Shown here: positions 7,901 through 17,391 of the stretch, in pieces
How the letters are laid out: every line of letters starts with the position of its first letter
Position numbering within the stretch: position 1 is the first letter of the stretch
Assembly (NCBI GenBank): GCA_003162425.1
Contig: PMOK01000206.1
Coordinates: 1 to 33,348, forward strand
Reading direction: 5' to 3'
Origin: Bryobacterales bacterium
GTDB lineage: Bacteria; Acidobacteriota; Terriglobia; Bryobacterales; Bryobacteraceae
DNA length: 33,348 bases
Position numbers and translations under genes: made by a program
Notes under the pieces: model-generated
What the model was told of the DNA's origin: nothing
Seen by the model: the letters and a program-made list of their open reading frames with translations, nothing else
The model's database searches: none

Positions 7901-9442
7901 ATGAAACGACGAGATTTGCTCAAGGCTGCCGCGACGATCCCTGTAATTGGCGCGCGGGCCGACGTTCCGCCGCATCTCTGGCAAGGTTTCGACTTTGGCT
8001 CTGGCCCAGCGGTGCGGGAGCGGCTTAACCAGGGTCCATTCGATGTCGATCAGGATGAGGGCTGGCAAACCATCCTGTTCACCACAGCTTCCGAAAAACC
8101 TCTGCGAAATCCCGGGCTGGGGCTGGTGGGCTACACATGGGAGGAAGGCGGTCCATCGTTGGCCGCCCGCGCTGGGCGCGAAACTCTGGAACAACATGTC
8201 CAGAAAATGGCCAGCCTTCCGTTCGTCGATGTCCTTTATATACGGTGCGACTGGCGCAATGTCCAAAAACGCCCCGGCCGGCTGGAACTGGATCCCGTCT
8301 GGGCACTGACGCTCGCCGCCGCCAAACAGCATGGACTGCGCGTAGCATTTCGAATCCAGCTCTCGAATCAATCTTTTCAGCCTGAGCAGCTAGCTCTTCC
8401 GGAATTCCTACGGTCGCGGATCCCGCTCGTAAAAATCGGGAAGATACCAGGGCAGAACGCAGGCGAATATGTCGAGCCACGCTACGATCATCCGGAGTTC
8501 CAGAAAGCTTTCGCCGAGTTGAACGACCTGCTGGCCGCTCGATTTGAGGGCGACCCGCTGATTGAGTGGATGGACCTGATGCAGTACGGCTTTTGGGGCG
8601 AGGGACACACCAGCAATTACCCGAATCCGTTTCCCGACTACCGAACCGCCGAACACACCTTTGTGAGCATGACCGCGCGGCAAGTGGAAACCTGGAAGCG
8701 GACCCCACTGGCGGTAAACACGCAGCCTGACATTAGCAGCGTTGGGAATCGGCAGGTGCTCGACAATGCAGTGCGGGCTGGCGCGTGGCTTCGCTCCGAC
8801 AGCATCATCGTGGAAGAGCCGATTCAGATTGAGGAACTGGCCAACCGTCCGCCCTGGCTGGCTTCGATCCTGGAGGACGGTTATTTTCGCGAGTCCGATT
8901 CGTCGAAACTCGCGCTCGACGCCGCGCGGGTCAACACTCTCGAAAACTACATGTTGCACGTCCTGGACATAAAGACCAACTATTGGGCTTTGTGGACTGA
9001 AGCGGACAATCTCGCCGCCTACAACGAAAAGTTCCCGCGTGGTTTCGAGAGGCTGCGCGCGAATCTCGGATACCGGCTGCGTCCCGCGTGGGTGTGGCAG
9101 CGCAAGCGATATGGCGCGCCGGAGCTGATCGTGGCCGCTGCGAACCGCGGCGTCGCATCAGTTCCGGGAGTGCTCTGGCTGCATCTGGAAAGTCCCGACG
9201 GAAAACTGAAGCTACGTGGGGCTTTGGATGCCGGCCATCCTTATGGCGGAGGCATCCGGCAAGGCTCGTTCACTCTGCCATCCGGCTACGTTGGCAAAAT
9301 TCATCTCTCCGCGCAGATCGAGATTCGGCCGGGTGTTTTGAAGCCGGTCGCCTGGGCTTCTGAACAGCCAGTGAATGCTGACGGATCCATTACGCTTGAT
9401 GTAAAGAGCAATGCGGACCCAGGCTGGCGCAAGGGTGTTTGA
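7901..9442 (+). CDS. Tat-exported TIM-barrel glycosidase-like protein (paralogue A)
   Basis: A 513-aa protein, full-length homologue of the product at 26136-27677 (also 513 aa). A short Tat-like leader (MKRRDLLKAAATIPVIGA) is followed by a conserved FGSGPAVRERLNQGPF block. Next is a probable TIM barrel (YIRCDWRNVQKRPGRLEL, then GLRVAFRIQ), and a C-terminal beta-sandwich-like region from about residue 390. Two acidic positions are conserved between the paralogues and could be the glycosidase pair: E234 in GFWGE and E305 in IIVEE. The WR-x-x-Q..PG..D opening resembles GH42/DUF4874-DUF4832-type barrels, but I cannot assign a GH family. It is followed closely by the LRR genes. Confidence 0.75.
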   Translation: MKRRDLLKAAATIPVIGARADVPPHLWQGFDFGSGPAVRERLNQGPFDVDQDEGWQTILFTTASEKPLRNPGLGLVGYTWEEGGPSLAARAGRETLEQHVQKMASLPFVDVLYIRCDWRNVQKRPGRLELDPVWALTLAAAKQHGLRVAFRIQLSNQSFQPEQLALPEFLRSRIPLVKIGKIPGQNAGEYVEPRYDHPEFQKAFAELNDLLAARFEGDPLIEWMDLMQYGFWGEGHTSNYPNPFPDYRTAEHTFVSMTARQVETWKRTPLAVNTQPDISSVGNRQVLDNAVRAGAWLRSDSIIVEEPIQIEELANRPPWLASILEDGYFRESDSSKLALDAARVNTLENYMLHVLDIKTNYWALWTEADNLAAYNEKFPRGFERLRANLGYRLRPAWVWQRKRYGAPELIVAAANRGVASVPGVLWLHLESPDGKLKLRGALDAGHPYGGGIRQGSFTLPSGYVGKIHLSAQIEIRPGVLKPVAWASEQPVNADGSITLDVKSNADPGWRKGV

Positions 9443-9455
9443 AAGAGCGGCTTCT

Positions 9456-11444
9456 ATGGCTTGGCTACGCTTCTGTTGTTGCCTACTGGCTTCGGGCATT
9501 CTCGCGATGGCGGCCACCGAACGTGATGTAGCCGAGTGGGTGATCCGGCAGGGCGGCCGCGTGGTGCTAGAAGGAAGCCGGGCGCCGTTGCACGATCTTT
9601 CCGAGCTGCCTTCTGGCGATGTGCACATAACCGGCGTAGATCTTACTAACACCCTCATAGAACCTGAGAAACTTGAAAAGATCGGCGGCCTGATGGGCCT
9701 GCGCGAGCTGTATCTTCCGGCTTCTATGTGGACGCCCTTCTCGGACAGTCCGCTCGACGACAATGACGATCTGAAATACCTTGCCGGTTTGAAAAACATC
9801 GAGCGGCTCTACTTCAGCCTGCATTTCCTGCCCACTTACAACGTCCAGGATAAGGGCCTGGCTCACTTGACCGGACTGACGCACCTCAAGGACCTTCGGC
9901 TGGCACAGAGCCAGGTGGTGAAACCGGATCTTACTAAGTTCGTACATTTGCAGTCGCTGGATTTGAATGACTCGACATTCACCGACGAGGGCATGAAAGG
10001 TCTCGAAGGACTCAAGGAACTGCGGCGGCTTTACTTGCGCAATACCGCAGTTACGGATGAGGGGCTAAAACACTTAAGTGGCCTCACTCAACTCGAGGAA
10101 TTAGATCTGTACGGTGTGAAGGTCACCGATAGCGGACTCGCTTCTCTGCGGAACCTGACGGCCATGCGGAAGCTGAATGCGCTGGGTGCGGAGATCGACG
10201 ATAGCGGCATAGAGACCGTGTCCGGCATGATCCATCTGCGCGAGCTGAATCTTTATCGCAGCCACATCACCAATGCGGGCCTGGCGAAGCTCGCGCCGCT
10301 GAAGGAACTGGTTGCGCTCGACGTGCGCTACAGCCGTGTAACAGCAGGCGGAGTTGAAGCCATGCACGCGGCGCTACCGGGCTGCGCGGTGGAGTTCGTG
10401 GGTGGCGCGGCGGGGCCAACTGCTGGCGCTGCCGCCGTGCGCCCAGCCGGCACGAGTGAGAAAGCGGTTGCCGAATGGATCAAGGCTCTGGGTGGGAAGG
10501 CGGAATTCAAAGATGGTGAACTCCGCTCCGTCTCGCTCGCCTCCACGCGCGTGGGCGATGCGCAGCTCGACTATCTCAGTGGACTAGCGAATCTCGAGAC
10601 GCTCAATCTCTCGGCAACTGAAACGGGCGACCTCGGCCTCAGCGCGGTGAAATCGTTGACTGGTTTGAAGGAGCTCATCCTCAGCAATACCTCGGTCTCG
10701 GACAGCGGGTTGGCAAACTTGAGCGGCCTAGGGAAGCTTCAGACGCTGCGCCTCGAAGGCACGCTGGTACAGGGTCCGGGTTTGGCGCACCTGAAAGGTT
10801 TGACTTCCCTCATCGAACTGGATCTCACCAGTTCTCCCGTCACTGATGAGGGGCTGCAGCAGATTGGCGAAATGAGCAACCTAGAGCGGCTGCGGCTGAG
10901 TTACTCCGACATTACCGATGACGGGCTGGCGTATATCGAAAAGCTCAGTCAGCTAAAGGTGCTTGAGCTGGACGGCACCGATATTGGCGACAAGGGCTTG
11001 CAGCATGTGGCGATGCTGAAGAACCTGCGTGAGCTGGCGCTCAATAGTTGCCGGTTCTCCGATAAGGGATTCGAGAGTCTGAGAAGTTTGGAGAATCTTG
11101 AACAGCTGGACTTAGTGCGGACGGCTACAAACGACGATGCCGTGGCAGTGCTCGCAAATCTCAAGAACCTGACGGTGCTGAATCTGGACTATACTGCGGT
11201 GGACGACAAGGCGCTGGATACTCTGAGAACACTGCCGCGGTTGCGTGAGCTCCGGCTCAACATGGCCAAAGTAACCGATGCCGGCGTGGAGAACTTGAAC
11301 TCGATGTCCGGCCTGAAGGTCCTGAACTTGTACCATACGCTAATCACTGAGAAAGGGCTGGCGCAACTCAAGGCCGGGCTTCCCGGTTGCTTAATCATCT
11401 TCGATCGCGATTCAGCGCTGCCGGCACGCCGTGGGAGGGGCTGA
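9456..11444 (+). CDS. Exported leucine-rich-repeat protein with two LRR modules
   Basis: A 662-aa secreted or periplasmic LRR protein. The start is ATG 9456, 13 bases after the previous stop, giving a clean signal peptide ([20 protein letters not shown]). Repeats of about 24 residues follow the pattern L..L..LxLxxTxVTDxGLxxL, the ribonuclease-inhibitor/F-box-like LRR subtype. The protein has two modules, each opening with a cap of the form VAEWI...GG (near residue 25 and near residue 338), so it arose by internal duplication. No catalytic domain is visible. It probably binds protein or glycan, partner unknown. It lies upstream of a third module encoded by the next gene. Confidence 0.82.
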   Translation: MAWLRFCCCLLASGILAMAATERDVAEWVIRQGGRVVLEGSRAPLHDLSELPSGDVHITGVDLTNTLIEPEKLEKIGGLMGLRELYLPASMWTPFSDSPLDDNDDLKYLAGLKNIERLYFSLHFLPTYNVQDKGLAHLTGLTHLKDLRLAQSQVVKPDLTKFVHLQSLDLNDSTFTDEGMKGLEGLKELRRLYLRNTAVTDEGLKHLSGLTQLEELDLYGVKVTDSGLASLRNLTAMRKLNALGAEIDDSGIETVSGMIHLRELNLYRSHITNAGLAKLAPLKELVALDVRYSRVTAGGVEAMHAALPGCAVEFVGGAAGPTAGAAAVRPAGTSEKAVAEWIKALGGKAEFKDGELRSVSLASTRVGDAQLDYLSGLANLETLNLSATETGDLGLSAVKSLTGLKELILSNTSVSDSGLANLSGLGKLQTLRLEGTLVQGPGLAHLKGLTSLIELDLTSSPVTDEGLQQIGEMSNLERLRLSYSDITDDGLAYIEKLSQLKVLELDGTDIGDKGLQHVAMLKNLRELALNSCRFSDKGFESLRSLENLEQLDLVRTATNDDAVAVLANLKNLTVLNLDYTAVDDKALDTLRTLPRLRELRLNMAKVTDAGVENLNSMSGLKVLNLYHTLITEKGLAQLKAGLPGCLIIFDRDSALPARRGRG

Positions 11445-11449
11445 TTCCG

Positions 11450-12379
11450 ATGCGCCTGGTGTTGATTGCCATTGCCGCAGCAAGTTGGCTGGGAGCCGCG
11501 GATCTGGCGTCTTGGATCACCGATGCAGGCGGCGCCGTCACGCGCGATCGATCAGGGCAGATTGTGGCCGTGGACCTGCGCGCCAGTTGGATTACGGACT
11601 CCGACATTGCCGATCTGGCCCGTCTGCCGAATCTCGCGCATCTTGATTTGTCGCTTACACGCATCAGCGATCACGGCCTCGATCAGTTGAAGAACGCGCC
11701 TGCCATTACCGATCTGAACCTCTACTTCGATGAACTAATTACCGACGCGGGCCTTTCCGCCCTGAAGGGTTGGAAGCATCTAAAGCGGCTGAGCGTGCGA
11801 GGAACAAAGATTAGCGACACCACCTTGCAGCATTTATCCGGCGTCACCTCGCTTGAATCTCTCGATGCCGGCTACGCACAGATCACGGATGTTGGACTTG
11901 AACTGCTAACACCACTTACTAATTTGAGGGAATTGGCAATTGGTGGCAACAAGCTCACGGACGCCGGGCTGCAATCGTTGCGGCAATTACCGGGATTAAT
12001 CTATCTCGACTTGAGCGGCGCCGAGCGGACTGACTCCGGGTTATGGGCGGTTAGCTTGACCGAGCCGGGCTTGGATGCCATCGCTACACTTGGAAATCTG
12101 CGGCACTTACGCTTGAATGGGACGTTAGTTTCTGCGCGCGGCCTGCAAAAGCTGGCGCGACTTACTAAGATCGAATGGCTGGACCTGGAAGGCTGCCAGC
12201 GCATTGGCGACGATGTGGTGCCTTTGCTCGCCTCGTTTCGCAATCTCCAGCGCGTGGACCTGGCTGGAACTCAAGTCACACAAAAGGGCGTAGAAGAACT
12301 AAAACGCGCTAAGCCGGACTGCAAGATTCTGGCTGGCAGCTTGGACGCTGCGAAAAAGGCTGAAGAGCCGGAGCACTGA
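11450..12379 (+). CDS. Exported leucine-rich-repeat protein, single module
   Basis: A 309-aa LRR protein with signal peptide [17 protein letters not shown]. The start is ATG 11450, with a strong GGGAGGGG ribosome-binding site at 11433-11440. It opens with the same cap as the two modules of the upstream gene ([10 protein letters not shown]) and continues with about nine LRRs ([17 protein letters not shown] and similar). It lies five bases after the preceding LRR stop, so the genes are an operon of three related modules. The C-terminus (KKAEEPEH) is charged and has no anchor. Function is unknown beyond likely protein-protein or surface binding. Confidence 0.82.
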   Translation: MRLVLIAIAAASWLGAADLASWITDAGGAVTRDRSGQIVAVDLRASWITDSDIADLARLPNLAHLDLSLTRISDHGLDQLKNAPAITDLNLYFDELITDAGLSALKGWKHLKRLSVRGTKISDTTLQHLSGVTSLESLDAGYAQITDVGLELLTPLTNLRELAIGGNKLTDAGLQSLRQLPGLIYLDLSGAERTDSGLWAVSLTEPGLDAIATLGNLRHLRLNGTLVSARGLQKLARLTKIEWLDLEGCQRIGDDVVPLLASFRNLQRVDLAGTQVTQKGVEELKRAKPDCKILAGSLDAAKKAEEPEH

Positions 12380-12380
12380 G

Positions 12381-12407
12381 GTTGGCAGGCGAAAGCGCCT
12401 GCCCCAC
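12381..12407. repeat. GTGGGGC-edged palindrome at a convergent junction
   Basis: This lies between the convergent ends of the second LRR gene and the DUF1552 gene. The stem is GGCAGGCG/CGCCTGCC (12384-12391 with 12396-12403), loop AAAG, edged by GTT and CCAC. Compared with the reverse complement of 5650-5676, the only differences are one A-to-G in a stem arm and the matching T-to-C in the other, so pairing is preserved. Confidence 0.75.
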
Positions 12408-12420
12408 GCCTGCCGACCAT

Positions 12421-13744
<1,324 letters not shown>

Positions 13745-13764
<20 letters not shown>

Positions 13765-15727
13765 GCACGATCCCTTCCTCGTCCGGAAATTCCCGGCCGC
13801 GTGCTATAGCAATTATAAGTTCTTGGAAGCGGAATTGCGAATTCCGAAATTGTTCCAAGGCCCGCAGGATGACGGGATAGTCGGTTGGCGTCTCCATGCG
13901 CCCGGCCGTGTAGCGGAAGTACTGCTTCACCATGCACTCCTGGCACTGTGGCGTCTTCGCCAGCACCGCACCGAGCTCGCGCGGCGACGAAAAGTGTGAG
14001 TCGGGTATGCCGGCCACAAAGCCATTGGTGTCCATGGCCAGATTTACGCTCTTGGGTGGCTGACGTCTGCCGCCGGCTTCGTGACCCCCGTAAAAGCGGA
14101 GCTCATATTTATCCCGCCGCGCGCCCACGGCGTCAAATTTCTCGAAGCCGAATCCGATGGGGTCAATTAAATTGTGACAAGTGGCGCAGACCGGGTTCGA
14201 CTCGTGCTCGCTCATACGATCGCGATTGGTCTGGGGATGAGCTTCCGTGGATGGCGCAAGATTGGTATTCACGCTGGCTGGAGGCGGAGGCACATGCTGG
14301 CAGAGGAACTGCTCACGCACGAAAAGTCCGCGGCCGGTCAGCGAGGTGTCATCCGGTTTGGCCGATAGCGCCAGGAACAGCGCCTGCCCCAGCAAGCCGG
14401 CGCGTTCGGAGTCCAACGGGAAATCGGTGCGCACAAATTCCTGGGCCGGCGCGGGCACGCCGTAGATCGAAGCCAGATCAGCGTTTACAAACCCGTAGTT
14501 CGCCGTGAAAGCTTCCATGAAATTGCGGTTGCTCCACACTAAGTCAGCGACGAATTGCCGCGCCTCTTCGGTCATGGCCACCGCCGTCTCGCGGCTGAAC
14601 TTGGGATATCGCCGGCGATCGCGGCTACTGGTGAGGATTCGGTCGAAGCGCAGCCACTCGGAAGTGAACTCATCCAGAGCCTGGCGCGCACGCGGGTCCT
14701 GCAGCATGCGGCGAGATATTTTTTCGATGCCGGCGGGCGTTGAGAGTTCACCATTAGCTGCCGCGTCCATCAAAGCCACATCCGGCATGCTATCCCAAAG
14801 CATGTAGGACAACCGGCTGGCAGCGGCGTAGGGTTTCCACTTGGGGTTGGATGTTGCGTCCAGCCGAAAGAGAAAATCCGGCGACTGCAGCATCGCTTCT
14901 ACTACCAGCTGCGCGCCCTTCATAAAATCGGTTTCGCTCGCGAACAGCCGCGTATAGCGCTTTACCTCGCCGGTATCCAGCGGTCTCCGAAATGCCCGCT
15001 GCCCGAAGCTCCGAATGAACTTGACGCGGCACTCCTCAGATGGCTTGCAAGGGATCAAACCGTGCGTGTCGCCGTTGCGGAAGGCATTGCGCGCTGCATT
15101 TTGGGCGAGCTTCTCCGCAGCCGTGCTGTACGCTTCCGCGAGCAGTGGAGACAGGTTCTGCGCATTGTACTGATCCTTGAATCCATCCACGAAATCTTCG
15201 GACGGAAACTGGATCGCGGGCGCCGTTTGGTCACCTAACAGATCGCGGACCGTGTTGTTGTACTGGCTGTGCGTCAGCCGGCGGAGCACGGCATTGGGCG
15301 CGCCGGGGCTACCGTTATTGGAGACTTGGTCCACGTCGTTATACTTCATGGCTTTCGCCAACGCATCGCCCGAGAGCGATGCCAGCGTCTGAATCCACGC
15401 TTTGAGGACGGCTTCTTCGGGACTGCCTGGCTTGATCCGCAGACCACCGGTGTGCGGGACGCGCAGTGTTGGCTTCTTCAGAAGTAACGAATCATCCGGA
15501 TGATCGCGGTCCACCAGCCTGACGAGCGAATTGCCGAAAGCCTCAATACGATCCGGAGTGGCGTCGGCATCCGGGAAGTGCAGCCTGGTTGCGGAGGCGA
15601 CGCCGTTGCTGTTGTGACACGCAGCACATCCCGCATCCTTGAGAATCGGGTAGAGCTGGTTGGAGAACGAGCCGGTTTGGCCGAATGCTGCCGAAGCGAG
15701 ACATATCCAACAGAGCAGGTACCTCAC
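13745..15727 (-). CDS. DUF1592-type multi-domain cytochrome c-like protein
   Basis: A 660-aa exported protein of the DUF1587/DUF1595/DUF1592/DUF1588/DUF1585 architecture. The start is GTG 15727, giving a signal peptide cleaved near AFGQ (residue 17). An N-terminal haem c site CAACH (34-38) follows [10 protein letters not shown], as in Planctomycete-type cytochromes. A second CxxCH (CATCH) near residue 525 sits in the DUF1588 part, before [14 protein letters not shown]. Length and domain order are normal. It is the first gene of the pair with DUF1552. A periplasmic redox role is likely from the haem sites; the substrate is unknown. Confidence 0.9.
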
Positions 15728-15881
15728 TATCCCAGTTTAGCCCACGTGTGCAGTTCACGACGGCGGTGAGCATTGGCGATTCGGAGGCCGCACCTGCCAG
15801 TGTACGGATGGGAAAGCGGTTGCCGTTGGGACTCGGCACGTAGCGCCAGTTTTGCGCAGCTGGATTTGTTCCGGCGTGAAT

Positions 15882-16511
15882 TCAAATTGCATTCGCCGTC
15901 AGGTGAAGATCTGGTTCGACAGGAGCCTCGAGGGGCGGGATGTCCGAGAACCGTTTGAGAAACGATCGAGCTACGATCGGATCGTGCGCTTCGAGGTATT
16001 GGGTTCGTTTTGCAATTTCGTTTGCGGAGGAGAGGGGCGGGACGTTATTGCGGAGCGGAGCGGGAAGGCTCGATTGAATAACGGCATTCGTTTGCAGGGT
16101 CTTGAGCTCCTTGAGGCAGCGGTGGAAGCATCGCTCGATGCGGGTGTGGTGGCGGGCTAGACGGGCGAGCTGGTTTTGGAGGTCGTGGTTGGCGAGGAGA
16201 TCCTGGTAGGACGACTCGGCGCAGAGCTCGGCTTCCATGCGGCCGATGCGGCGAAGATTCCAGGCTGCGGCTACGAGTTGGTTGAACAGAGTTTGCTGGA
16301 TGGCGCCTTGGGGTTTGACGTCGGCTTGGTATTGGGCGAGTAGATCGTCGAACTCTGGTTGTTCGCCGGGGGCGATGATGACTTCGCGGGCGGTTAGGCC
16401 ATGTTTCGAGGCATTCTGCGAGGACCGGGTTTTTCCTTCGGGGGTGCGGGGTCCGGTGGAATGTTGCGCGTTGGCGGAGTTGGCCGCGAGTTGAGCGGGG
16501 GAAGTGGACAT
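15882..16511 (-). CDS. 'STGPRTPEGK' family protein of unknown function
   Basis: A 209-aa cytosolic protein. The N-terminal block NSANAQHSTGPRTPEGKTRS, followed by SQNASKHGLTA, defines a family I recall as multi-copy in acidobacterial and planctomycete genomes, with no assigned function. The rest is charged and helical (QLARLARHHTRIERCFHRCL). The start ATG 16511 has GGAG seven bases upstream, so this is a real gene rather than a shadow frame. It stands alone; the upstream region is very C-rich on the coding strand (see 16583-16610). High copy number in relatives suggests a mobile or repeat-associated family, which is only a suspicion. Confidence 0.75.
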   Translation of the reverse strand: MSTSPAQLAANSANAQHSTGPRTPEGKTRSSQNASKHGLTAREVIIAPGEQPEFDDLLAQYQADVKPQGAIQQTLFNQLVAAAWNLRRIGRMEAELCAESSYQDLLANHDLQNQLARLARHHTRIERCFHRCLKELKTLQTNAVIQSSLPAPLRNNVPPLSSANEIAKRTQYLEAHDPIVARSFLKRFSDIPPLEAPVEPDLHLTANAI

Positions 16512-16716
16512 GGTTGATCTCCGGTGTTTATGGTAGGGGCTTGGTGGGCCGCCGGATGGGGATGGCGCGAATAAGTTGCGGTGGGGGTGGGAGATTGGGT
16601 TGGGGGTGGGTGGTGATTGAGTGGCGCCGCATCCGCAGTATGGGCGTTAGACGTCTGCCGCTAGCGAACTGCCTGCCGCTAGCCAACTGCTCGAAACAGG
16701 AACCGCGCGCCGCAAA
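16512..16716. other. Non-coding stretch with G-tract and 18-bp tandem repeat
   Basis: No gene is supported here. The plus strand holds five G-runs at 16583-16610 (runs of 5, 3, 3, 5 and 3, with loops of 1-5 bases), which fits the G-quadruplex rule. They lie 72-99 bp upstream of the start at 16511. At 16655-16672 and 16673-16690 are two adjacent 18-bp copies of CTGCCGCTAGCGAACTGC, the second with one G-to-C change. The rest shows nothing recognisable. Confidence 0.6.
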
Positions 16717-16878
16717 TCAGGTACTAGCGCGCGATGCGTATTCCGGTTTCTTGCGGATCTCGCGCCAATACTCTTCGCGAACATCATCATCGATTTCGAC
16801 AGGCAAACCGCCGGGGCAATAAAGGCGGTCGCGCCCATCCCGGCGTGGGCCATGGGACCGCTCGGCCCGGCCTCGCAT
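16717..16878 (-). CDS. Possible small protein, 53 aa
   Basis: An ATG-initiated frame of 53 residues, found by reading the gap before hicA. The C-terminal part looks protein-like: DRLYCPGGLPVEIDDD followed by VREEYWREIRKKPEYAS, strongly charged and helical. No ribosome-binding site is visible, and the frame stays open upstream of the ATG through a hydrophobic stretch (GLLVWLCFL), so the true start may be elsewhere or this may be the tail of a decayed gene. I do not recognise a family. Confidence 0.3.
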   Translation of the reverse strand: MRGRAERSHGPRRDGRDRLYCPGGLPVEIDDDVREEYWREIRKKPEYASRAST

Positions 16879-17081
16879 AAGAAAGCATAGCCAGACAAGG
16901 AGGCCACTTGAATCGTCGGCTCATCCCCGCCGCTACTTGGTCGTCTAACGCCGGTCCCGTTGTTGTTGGCCAGTCCGTGCGAGCCAGAAGTCTACGATTC
17001 TGCTGATTTCGACTATTCAAAAAACAGCCACCAAGAGATTCATCGAAGGTCTGGCGCAGTGTTGCTACCCAAACAATATGC

Positions 17082-17113
17082 GACACCGGTGTCACCATTA
17101 CCACTCATATAAT
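17082..17113 (+). promoter_or_regulatory. hicAB promoter with palindromic operator
   Basis: A perfect -10 box TATAAT (17108-17113) lies 11 bases before the hicA ATG. At the expected -35 position is a perfect 12-bp palindrome, GACACCGGTGTC (17082-17093). Toxin-antitoxin operons are commonly autoregulated through palindromes overlapping the promoter, so this is the likely operator of the operon. The transcript would have a leader of only a few bases containing the GAGGG ribosome-binding site. Confidence 0.5.
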
Positions 17114-17124
17114 GGGCGAGGGCG

Positions 17125-17313
17125 ATGAAGATTCGTGACATCATTAAGCGGATCGAAATGGATGGCTGGCATATGGTTCGCCCAGCCGGAAGTCATCGGC
17201 AATACAAGCATCCGACGAAACCAGGAAACGTAACGGTGGCGGCGCATCCCTCAACGGATCTGCCGCCCCAAACGCTCAAGAGCATTCTGCGGCAAGCGGG
17301 CTTGGAAAACTAG
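17125..17313 (+). CDS. hicA: HicA-family mRNA interferase toxin
   Basis: A 62-aa HicA toxin, a dsRBD-fold ribonuclease that cleaves mRNA. The family signature GSHRQYKHP is intact, including the catalytic H24, followed by the usual VTVAAHP and LKSILRQAGL. Length is normal. GAGGG precedes the ATG. The last codons (GAA AAC) and the first two bases of the stop form the left copy of an 8-bp target duplication: the stop TAG takes its G from the inserted element, whereas the uninterrupted gene would have ended in TAA. The toxin is therefore complete, but its antitoxin gene is now about 3 kb downstream. Confidence 0.9.
   Translation: MKIRDIIKRIEMDGWHMVRPAGSHRQYKHPTKPGNVTVAAHPSTDLPPQTLKSILRQAGLEN
17305..17312 (+). 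repeat. Target-site duplication, left copy
   Basis: GAAAACTA, identical to 20271-20278, directly outside the left inverted repeat. It lies in the last codons of hicA. Confidence 0.85.
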
Positions 17314-17332
17314 GTAGTGTCCAAAAAGTGCG
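17313..17332 (+). repeat. Left terminal inverted repeat
   Basis: GGTAGTGTCCAAAAAGTGCG. It matches the reverse complement of 20251-20270 at 17 of 20 positions. Confidence 0.85.
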
Positions 17333-17391
17333 TGAAACGCGAAATTGCTAAGCAAAGTGGGTGTCTTGTTTGAGATACTGGTTAACGTTCG

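Noticed and set aside
9900..12200. Regular DNA periodicity suggesting a CRISPR or tandem array
   Set aside because: The periodicity is the ~72-bp coding unit of leucine-rich repeats; units are degenerate and continuous in frame, with no spacers.
16787..17104. 105-aa minus-strand frame overlapping the hicA promoter
   Set aside because: No ribosome-binding site, low-complexity Arg/Pro-rich tail, and it conflicts with the more protein-like 16717-16878 frame and the hicA operator.
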